Shown: positions 58,936 to 64,000 of the stretch, in pieces
Layout of the letters: the number at the start of each line of letters is the position of its first letter
Position numbering within the stretch: the first letter of the stretch is position 1
Source of the DNA: Lachnospiraceae bacterium
GTDB taxonomy: Bacteria > Bacillota > Clostridia > Lachnospirales > Anaerotignaceae
Length of the DNA stretch: 64,000 nucleotides
Direction of reading: 5' to 3'
NCBI GenBank assembly: GCA_003543235.1
Contig: DPJA01000038.1
Span: 442,233 to 506,232 of the forward strand
The notes under the pieces: generated by a model
What the model was told of the DNA's origin: nothing
Databases searched by the model: none
What the model saw: only the letters and a program-made list of their open reading frames with translations
Program-made: the position numbers and the translations under genes

Positions 58936-59313
58936 TTATTTCATAAAAAGTCTAAGCCTATCCATAGTATCATCACTAATATTATGTTCAATAAGACACG
59001 CCTCACGTTCTGCGGTTTCATCGTTTACACCCAATTTTTCAGTAAGAAAAGCTTTAAGTATTTTGTGGCGTTCTGCCACATCACATGCAATTTTAAGACC
59101 TTTTTCTGTCAGCTTAAGGTCACCATAATACTCATGCTCAACAAGACCTTGTTTTTTAAGGGTATTTATGGCCCTATTAACACTCGGTTTAGAAATATCC
59201 AGCTCCCTTGCAACATCAGTAATCCGCACTTCAGATTTTTTTTGATATAAAAAATAAATAGCCTCGAGATAGTCCTCAAGGGAGGCTGTTACATTGTTTC
59301 CACTTAAACTCAT
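58936..59313 (-). CDS. DtxR/MntR-family metalloregulator
   Basis: Regulator of 125 residues. An N-terminal winged helix (ASLEDYLEAIYFLYQKKSEVRITDVARELDISKPSVNRAI) and a helical dimerisation domain (about 70-125) with ERHKILKAFLTEKLGVNDETAEREACLIEH supply the His, Glu and Cys/His ligands of a Mn/Fe site. It lacks the SH3-like third domain, as in MntR and short clostridial homologues. It may govern metal uptake; no transporter is adjacent. The divergently placed ferredoxin gene lies 171 bp away. Confidence 0.9.
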   Translation of the reverse strand: MSLSGNNVTASLEDYLEAIYFLYQKKSEVRITDVARELDISKPSVNRAINTLKKQGLVEHEYYGDLKLTEKGLKIACDVAERHKILKAFLTEKLGVNDETAEREACLIEHNISDDTMDRLRLFMK

Positions 59314-59352
59314 CCGACCGCTCCTTTAAAAAACTCAATCTTTTACAGCACG

Positions 59353-59358
59353 ATTATA
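59353..59358 (-). promoter_or_regulatory. Predicted extended -10 of the DtxR-like gene
   Basis: TATAAT on the minus strand preceded by TGTGC, 39 bp before the start codon. Directly upstream, TCTACTTTATTC and TCTACTTTTTATTC form an imperfect direct repeat (59368-59393). No consensus -35. Confidence 0.5.
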
Positions 59359-59484
59359 GCACATTTTTCTACTTTATTCTACTTTTTATTCAAAAAGTTC
59401 CTGTTTTTGAATTTAGTTCTTGCATTAATATAAGTTTTGATATAAAATATCACTTGAAAATATATTACTGGGAGGTGTATTCCA

Positions 59485-59655
59485 ATGGCATACCAAATTG
59501 ATAGCAGCTGTATTAGTTGTGGTGCTTGTGAGGCTGAGTGCCCTACAAACTGCATTACTAACGATGGCGGTATTTTCAAAATTAACGAAGCTGATTGCAT
59601 CGACTGCGGTTCTTGTGCAAGCGTTTGTCCTGTAGACGCACCAAAGCAGATTTAA
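59485..59655 (+). CDS. 2[4Fe-4S] ferredoxin
   Basis: Electron carrier of 56 residues starting MAYQIDSSCISCGACEAECP. Two classical CX2CX2CX3CP clusters are present: C9, C12, C15, C19 pair with C48 and C38, C41, C44, C48 with C19 in the usual crossed fashion, for two [4Fe-4S] centres. It is a typical clostridial low-potential ferredoxin for pyruvate:ferredoxin oxidoreductase, hydrogenase or Rnf. GGGAGGTG lies just before ATG and a terminator follows. Too short for many gene callers. Confidence 0.96.
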   Translation: MAYQIDSSCISCGACEAECPTNCITNDGGIFKINEADCIDCGSCASVCPVDAPKQI

Positions 59656-59679
59656 TTGAAAATTCCAATCTAGTGAATA

Positions 59680-59711
59680 AAATCTTATGCTTAACAGTAT
59701 AAGATTTTTTT
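59680..59711 (+). terminator. Terminator after ferredoxin
   Basis: AAATCTTAT (59680-59688) pairs with ATAAGATTT (59699-59707), then TTTTC. Confidence 0.88.
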
Positions 59712-59835
59712 CATTTTCTAATCTTTGTCATTAGTTACTGCCTTCTTACACATTTAGTATAGAATTTTTCTTTAATAAATAGTAATATAAGTAAATAACA
59801 TAATAATACATAATATTACAAAGAGGAGTAATTAA

Positions 59836-60738
59836 ATGAAAAAAACCTATACTGGCAATCTCTTCGCCCTTATATTAATTCTCATAATGATTTTTTATAA
59901 GTATTTTCTATCATTAATAGTAATTAAACTTCCATTCTCTAAAGTTATTATTACTGTTTTTGTTTTAATTATAATATATGCTTTGCCTATAATTTTCTAT
60001 TTTTTCACTTCAAAAGCCTCTATAGCAGATACCTTTTCAATAAAAAAGCTCAAACCCGTTAATATATTACTTGTAATTCTTATTTCAGTAATAATACAAC
60101 CTTTGTTGATGCTTATATCAACATTTTCGGCAATTATTTTCCCTAACAATATTTCAAGTGTTTTTGAAATCTACTCAACATATCCTCTTTGGTTTGTTAT
60201 TGTTTCTATAGCCATTATTCCTGCTTTTTGCGAGGAATTATTTTTTAGAGGCATAGTTTTTTCAAACTATCGTAATGTTAGCTTTTTTAAAGCCGCTTTG
60301 GCGTGTGGATTTATTTTTGGTATGGCACACATGGATGGTCAACAATTTTTTTATGCTTTTTTTATGGGAACAATTTTCTGCTACCTAGTATATAAAACAG
60401 GCTCAATCTTCGCCTCCATTATTTCTCACTTTATTATAAACTGCTCTCAGTCTATGATTGCCTATGGTATTTATAATACATCTGAAATTTCTTCAGTGGC
60501 AACGCAAACACAGGTTACGGCAAAAACTTTGCTTACAGCAGCACAGTATACCCTTGTAACCTTACCCTTGCTAATGCTTGTGTTTTACATTTTTCATCGC
60601 TATAACAATAAGTATCTACTTTTAGAAACAGAAGAATCCCTAGATTTCACATTATTGCCTACTAATGATAAGGTGATAAACACACCCCTTGTAATAAATA
60701 TTATAATTTTTATTTACATTCTTTTTATCTCTTTATAA
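59836..60738 (+). CDS. CPBP-family intramembrane glutamic endopeptidase
   Basis: Polytopic membrane protease of 300 residues with about seven or eight segments. The catalytic motifs lie in order: EE with Arg in CEELFFRG near 133-140, FGMAHMDG near 168-175, and SHFIINCS near 197-204. CPBP (CAAX protease / bacteriocin-processing) enzymes cleave peptides in the membrane, and some give self-immunity to bacteriocins; no bacteriocin gene is adjacent. AGAGGAG lies eight bases before ATG. It converges on trmB across a shared terminator. Confidence 0.93.
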   Translation: MKKTYTGNLFALILILIMIFYKYFLSLIVIKLPFSKVIITVFVLIIIYALPIIFYFFTSKASIADTFSIKKLKPVNILLVILISVIIQPLLMLISTFSAIIFPNNISSVFEIYSTYPLWFVIVSIAIIPAFCEELFFRGIVFSNYRNVSFFKAALACGFIFGMAHMDGQQFFYAFFMGTIFCYLVYKTGSIFASIISHFIINCSQSMIAYGIYNTSEISSVATQTQVTAKTLLTAAQYTLVTLPLLMLVFYIFHRYNNKYLLLETEESLDFTLLPTNDKVINTPLVINIIIFIYILFISL

Positions 60739-60739
60739 A

Positions 60740-60800
60740 ATAAAAACCTTGCCATATATCACTCTATAATTATAAGTGTTAATATGCAAGGTTTTATTTT
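60740..60800. terminator. Bidirectional terminator between the CPBP gene and trmB
   Basis: AAAACCTTGC (60743-60752) pairs with GCAAGGTTTT (60786-60795), with further pairing of CATAT/ATATG inside, flanked by A/T runs on both sides (AAATAAAAA and ATTTTTTTATTTTT). Confidence 0.82.
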
Positions 60801-60801
60801 T

Positions 60802-61443
60802 TTATTTTTGCTCTCCCCATCTAGCTTCAAGCCTATATATAGGCATACCCATGCCAGAAAATTTTTCTTCATATTCTGTCATAATGTTTCCTTCGTAGTC
60901 ACTTGAATGAAGGTCTAAGCTGATATTAGATAATTTCCAGTCGTTACCACAAAATTCATTTAATGAAAATTCAAACAATCCTCTGTTGTCTGTTTTGAAG
61001 AAAATCTCAGCACTTTCTCCAAATATTTCTTTATATCTTTCTAAAAATGTTCTATACGTAAGTCTTCTTTTAGCCCACTTTTTCTTAGGCCAAGGGTCAC
61101 AAAAATTGATGTAAAGTCGCTTAATTTCACCAACCTCAAAAAAATTCCCAAGATTTTCCACATCACCCGGTATAAGAAAAACATTTTTTTGCTCATCAAC
61201 AAGTCTTCTTGCCGCCGTTGCAATAACCGTTGGTTCTCTTTCAACGCCAACAAAATTTATGTTATGGTATGTTAATGCGTTCTGTGAAATAAAACGACCC
61301 TTTCCACATCCTATTTCAACAAAAATAGGGTTATCATTGCCAAAAAGCTCATTCCATTTACCCTTGTAGTTTTCTGGCTGATGTATAAGGTGTTTGTTTG
61401 TTTCAAGCACCTCAGACGCCCAAGATTTTTTTCTGACTCTCAT
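60802..61443 (-). CDS. trmB: tRNA (guanine-46-N7)-methyltransferase
   Basis: SAM-dependent methyltransferase of 213 residues making m7G46 in the tRNA variable loop. The SAM loop IFVEIGCGKGRFI, FVGVEREPTV and the family signature FCDPWPKKKWAKRRL are present. ATG is preceded by GGGAG seven bases upstream. Normal length. Confidence 0.96.
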   Translation of the reverse strand: MRVRKKSWASEVLETNKHLIHQPENYKGKWNELFGNDNPIFVEIGCGKGRFISQNALTYHNINFVGVEREPTVIATAARRLVDEQKNVFLIPGDVENLGNFFEVGEIKRLYINFCDPWPKKKWAKRRLTYRTFLERYKEIFGESAEIFFKTDNRGLFEFSLNEFCGNDWKLSNISLDLHSSDYEGNIMTEYEEKFSGMGMPIYRLEARWGEQK

Positions 61444-61566
61444 AAATTTTCTCCCTTTTTACTAATCTCTTTAGTTCATGCAATTACTTATCAATTCAAT
61501 ATAATACTACCTAAATAGAATTTATACAAGATATGAAAGCCATAAATTTTATTGAATACAATCCCC

Positions 61567-62772
61567 TTATCTCAAATTTTTTATCCAATAGCCATGTTCT
61601 CCCTCTTTCATTATCTTATCTCCTACGCCAAAAAAGTCTACAAATCCAAGTGCCATTGCCCTACGCCTTTCAGATGCCTTATAGCAGTCAGGCACACCCA
61701 AAATAAGCATTCCGCTTTCTCTTCTGCCTAACAAAAGATGCTTGTATTTTTTGTCTGCATACATCAAAAAACTACTATTATTCACAGCATTGTCTTTAAG
61801 CCCCAATGCCCAAATTTCCTCAGGGCAAATTCTTACCCATTGGCATTCCTCATTGTTGAATGGATTCATTTTTTCATTATGTTTAAATATGTAGTCCACT
61901 TCATTTTCCTTTTTTTCAGCTTCTTCTAAGCATTCTTCGTCTTTTTCGTTGACGTTAAATCCCTGTATTTCCATTAATTCCGAAAGGGACAAAACCCCTA
62001 TGTCTTCCAAATTTTTCATTTCTTTATTAAAACTTTGAACAATACGCTTAAATGTATCGTGTACATCCATTTGTTGTCCATTTGATGTATTTTTTGCTAA
62101 TTCTAATATCTTTGCTTCCAAAGGCTTTGTTTGCTTTTTCAATGCCTCTTTTATTGCTATTCCTTGCTTAGCTGCTTTTTGTTGAGTTACTTCCTGTTGA
62201 GTTATTTCTTCCTTTCCATTATGGTCGCATACAGTTTCTTCCTTTTGCCCAAAATTCACTTCTTCAGTTGGTGGCTCAACTTCATTAATGTTTGCCTGTT
62301 CTACTAATTTCTCCTTTTGGGATTGTAATTCTTCTTTTCCTTGTGAATTATCTACCATTGCTACTGGCTGGGACTTATCTTCATTTTTTTCCACTGTTAT
62401 CATATTTCTACGCCACTCACGTCTTCCATTAAAAAATCCAACATATACACTCCAGTCAAATTTTTCGTCATTTTGACGTTTTCCCATAACCAATATGTCA
62501 AAATTTTCAATTGCCTTGCCACTGCCAGCCACATTTTCCGGGTTAAATGATGTTTTTCCCACCTGTCCTAAATCGGCACATATATTTGAGCCTCTGTCTG
62601 CCCCAACAAGGTAAATGTGACTGCCCTCATTTATTTTCCCTTGCAAATTAATACGACCTTGCCCGTTTTTAATCTCTATTGCCGCAACAGCCGTCTGCCC
62701 TGCTTTTTTAGAAAAGCTGTCTGTTTCCTGCTTCAATATAACCGTTTTCCTATCGTATCTCCTGTTATACAT
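61567..62772 (-). CDS. Conserved protein of unknown function, 401 aa
   Basis: Three parts are visible. An N-terminal beta-rich domain (about 8-125) contains GRINLQGKINEGSHIYLVG and WSVYVGFFNGRREWRRN. A central low-complexity Glu/Gln/Lys region (about 130-300) includes the repeats ITQQEVTQQKAAKQG. The C-terminal domain (about 305-401) has CQWVRICPEEIWALGL, SSFLMYADKKYKHLLLGRR and ILGVPDCY, which resembles from memory a clostridial domain of unknown function (DUF6128-like). No signal peptide or membrane segment. GGGAGG lies eight bases before ATG. Divergent from the COG2426 gene. Confidence 0.72.
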   Translation of the reverse strand: MYNRRYDRKTVILKQETDSFSKKAGQTAVAAIEIKNGQGRINLQGKINEGSHIYLVGADRGSNICADLGQVGKTSFNPENVAGSGKAIENFDILVMGKRQNDEKFDWSVYVGFFNGRREWRRNMITVEKNEDKSQPVAMVDNSQGKEELQSQKEKLVEQANINEVEPPTEEVNFGQKEETVCDHNGKEEITQQEVTQQKAAKQGIAIKEALKKQTKPLEAKILELAKNTSNGQQMDVHDTFKRIVQSFNKEMKNLEDIGVLSLSELMEIQGFNVNEKDEECLEEAEKKENEVDYIFKHNEKMNPFNNEECQWVRICPEEIWALGLKDNAVNNSSFLMYADKKYKHLLLGRRESGMLILGVPDCYKASERRRAMALGFVDFFGVGDKIMKEGEHGYWIKNLR

Positions 62773-62796
62773 CGGTCATACCTCCCTTTTTTGTAA

Positions 62797-62824
62797 TTAT
62801 ATGCAAAGTTCTTTTATCATATGC
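62797..62824 (-). promoter_or_regulatory. Possible forespore-type promoter of the 401-aa gene
   Basis: On the minus strand GCATA (62820-62824), 16-bp spacer, CATATAA (62797-62803). Compared with sigma G (GNATR, N18, CATNNTA), the spacer is two bases shorter and the -10 has one mismatch. TATAAT overlaps the -10, so sigma A with a poor -35 is an alternative. Confidence 0.3.
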
Positions 62825-62827
62825 ACA

Positions 62828-62857
62828 TTGACAAAATTGCATAAATCCTTATATAAT
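62828..62857 (+). promoter_or_regulatory. Sigma-A promoter of the COG2426-rsmA genes
   Basis: TTGACA (62828-62833), 18-bp spacer, TATAAT (62852-62857), 36 bp before the start codon. Confidence 0.85.
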
Positions 62858-62893
62858 TAGTTGTTTAAAATATAGAGGGGACGGAATATATTA

Positions 62894-63397
62894 ATGGCAG
62901 ATACTTTAGTACAATTTTTTATAGACCATTTGGGTGGAAGTGTTTCAAACAACGCATTAGTTTTCATTATATCGCTTATGCCAATACTGGAATTACGTGG
63001 GGGCATAATTGCCGGCTATGCTTTAGGAATGAAGCTTTTGCCCGCATTTGTAATCTCATATATTGGCAATATTTTGCCAATACCATTTATATTGATTTTA
63101 ATAGAAGAAATTACTAAACTATTAAAAAAAACACCACTTCAAGCCTCGGTAGAACGTATGGAAAAAAGAGCATTATCTAAAAGCGATCAAATACAAAAGT
63201 ATGGCTACCTTGGACTTTTACTTTTTGTTGGCGTACCTCTTCCAGGCACAGGTGCATGGACAGGTGCATTTATAGCCTCTCTTTTAAAGCTTGACAACAG
63301 AAAAGCCTTTCCAATAATTATGCTTGGTGTATTAGTTGCTGGCATAATAGTTTCAACGCTGTCTTTTGGTCTTTTACACGCAATAGGGATAGGATGA
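62894..63397 (+). CDS. COG2426-type small membrane protein
   Basis: Protein of 167 residues with four or five hydrophobic segments. ISLMPILELRGGIIAGYALGM, SYIGNILPIPFILILIEE and GVPLPGTGAWTGAFIASLL match the COG2426 (small multidrug export protein, SNARE-associated-like) family; the LPGTGAWTGA motif is diagnostic. The name implies export, but the role is not well shown. GAGGGGAC precedes ATG. The rsmA gene starts 7 bp after its stop, so the two are cotranscribed. Confidence 0.9.
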   Translation: MADTLVQFFIDHLGGSVSNNALVFIISLMPILELRGGIIAGYALGMKLLPAFVISYIGNILPIPFILILIEEITKLLKKTPLQASVERMEKRALSKSDQIQKYGYLGLLLFVGVPLPGTGAWTGAFIASLLKLDNRKAFPIIMLGVLVAGIIVSTLSFGLLHAIGIG

Positions 63398-63404
63398 TAA
63401 ATTT

Positions 63405-64000
63405 ATGATAGAACGCATTTCTTCACCAATAAAAACAAAAGAAATTATAGAAAAAAATAATTTTTATTTTAAAAAGAACTTTGGTCAAAACTTTCTTGTA
63501 GACTCCAATATTCTTGATAATATAATATCTGCAGCTAACATAACCAAGGATGATTTTGTCTTGGAAATAGGTCCAGGTATAGGAAGCCTTACCCAGTATC
63601 TTGCAGAAAGTGCGGGTAAAGTAGTTGCAGTTGAAATTGACACCAACCTTATACCCATTCTAAAAGAAACTGTAGGCGATTATGATAATTTAGAAATAAT
63701 AAATGAAGATATATTAAAATTAGACATAAATGCTCTTGTAGCCGAAAAAAATAACAGCAAACCAATAAAGGTTGTCGCTAATCTTCCTTACTACATTACA
63801 ACACCCATAATTATGGAGCTTTTAGAAAAAAAGGTGAACGTTGAAAGCATAACAGTTATGGTACAGCGTGAGGTTGCCGCCCGTATGCAAGCTTCAGCAG
63901 GCACTAAGGATTACGGTGCACTTTCTATTGCCGTTCAGTTCTATTCTGACGCAAAAACAGATTTTATTGTTCCACCTAGCTGTTTTATGCCACGCCCAAA
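63405..64000 (+). CDS. rsmA: 16S rRNA (adenine-1518/1519-N6)-dimethyltransferase, 3' end outside the window
   Basis: First 198 residues of RsmA (KsgA). FKKNFGQNFLVDSNILDNI at the start is the classical signature; the SAM loop FVLEIGPGIGSLTQYL, the motif VVANLPYYITTPI and VMVQREVAARMQA follow. It dimethylates two adenines in 16S helix 45 during 30S maturation. ATG at 63405 with GGATG upstream. The gene runs past the end of the window, with no sign of breakage. Confidence 0.96.
   Translation, partial: MIERISSPIKTKEIIEKNNFYFKKNFGQNFLVDSNILDNIISAANITKDDFVLEIGPGIGSLTQYLAESAGKVVAVEIDTNLIPILKETVGDYDNLEIINEDILKLDINALVAEKNNSKPIKVVANLPYYITTPIIMELLEKKVNVESITVMVQREVAARMQASAGTKDYGALSIAVQFYSDAKTDFIVPPSCFMPRP

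Noticed and set aside
59379..59600. 73-codon minus-strand frame opposite ferredoxin
   Set aside because: Antisense to a gene with complete [4Fe-4S] motifs; contains no family signature.

Overview
The window is AT-rich chromosomal DNA from a low-GC Gram-positive bacterium, most likely a spore-forming member of the Clostridia (Lachnospirales or a near relative). This rests on AGGAGG-type ribosome binding sites before nearly every gene, frequent GTG and TTG starts, TTGACA/TATAAT promoters, the Firmicutes order lonB-lonA-engB, a PdaA-type spore-cortex deacetylase, NiaR, PerR, ComEB, TSCPD and DUF4364-like proteins, and VanW and stalk-domain amidase surface proteins. No phage, insertion sequence or CRISPR array was seen. 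Most of the window is ordinary core chromosome.

Layout. 1-8.6 kb (minus strand): tRNA-Arg and tRNA-Gly, YfcE-like phosphodiesterase, RdgB, a cell-wall amidase, a small Cys-rich protein, a Lon-like protease, then rimI, tsaB, tsaE and an anchored unknown. 8.6-15.2 kb (minus): an Lrp-like regulator, a VanW protein and a GldG-like ABC module. 15.3-18.9 kb (plus): a GT4 glycosyltransferase and two PLP aminotransferases. 19-22.9 kb (minus): lysC, thrB, hom and an ACT-domain regulator, a threonine-branch operon without thrC. 23-28.7 kb: an orphan TRAP binding protein, an uncharacterised protein with a pRiA4b-ORF3-like domain, a CobD-like PLP enzyme, a radical SAM protein and a DUF4364-like protein. 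28.7-33.8 kb (minus): PspC, EngB, LonA, LonB.

33.8-49.3 kb is the transcription and translation core: rpmG, secE, nusG, rplK, rplA, rplJ, rplL, rpoB, rpoC. The block is split: a MacAB-type exporter and a C_GCAxxG_C_C protein lie between rplL and rpoB. It carries an L10 leader, two stem-loops resembling the 23S rRNA L1-binding site, and a structured rpoB leader. 49.4-64 kb holds housekeeping and regulatory genes: trmL, perR, exoA, comEB, a membrane protein joining a degenerate JAMM fold to LysM, a PTS EIIC-like protein with niaR, pgi, pdaA, a cupin, a DtxR regulator, ferredoxin, a CAAX protease, trmB, an unknown protein, a COG2426 membrane protein and the start of rsmA.

The most interesting signals are regulatory. 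lonB has a forespore-type (sigma G/F) promoter. The C_GCAxxG_C_C gene has a leader peptide plus terminator that looks like ribosome-controlled attenuation. There are duplicated L1-binding mimics, a PerR-type box on the perR promoter, and two near-identical 20-bp direct repeats 31 bp apart upstream of the TRAP binding protein. The strongest protein-level oddity is the degenerate JAMM-TM-LysM protein. I did not find a clear multi-gene undescribed system.
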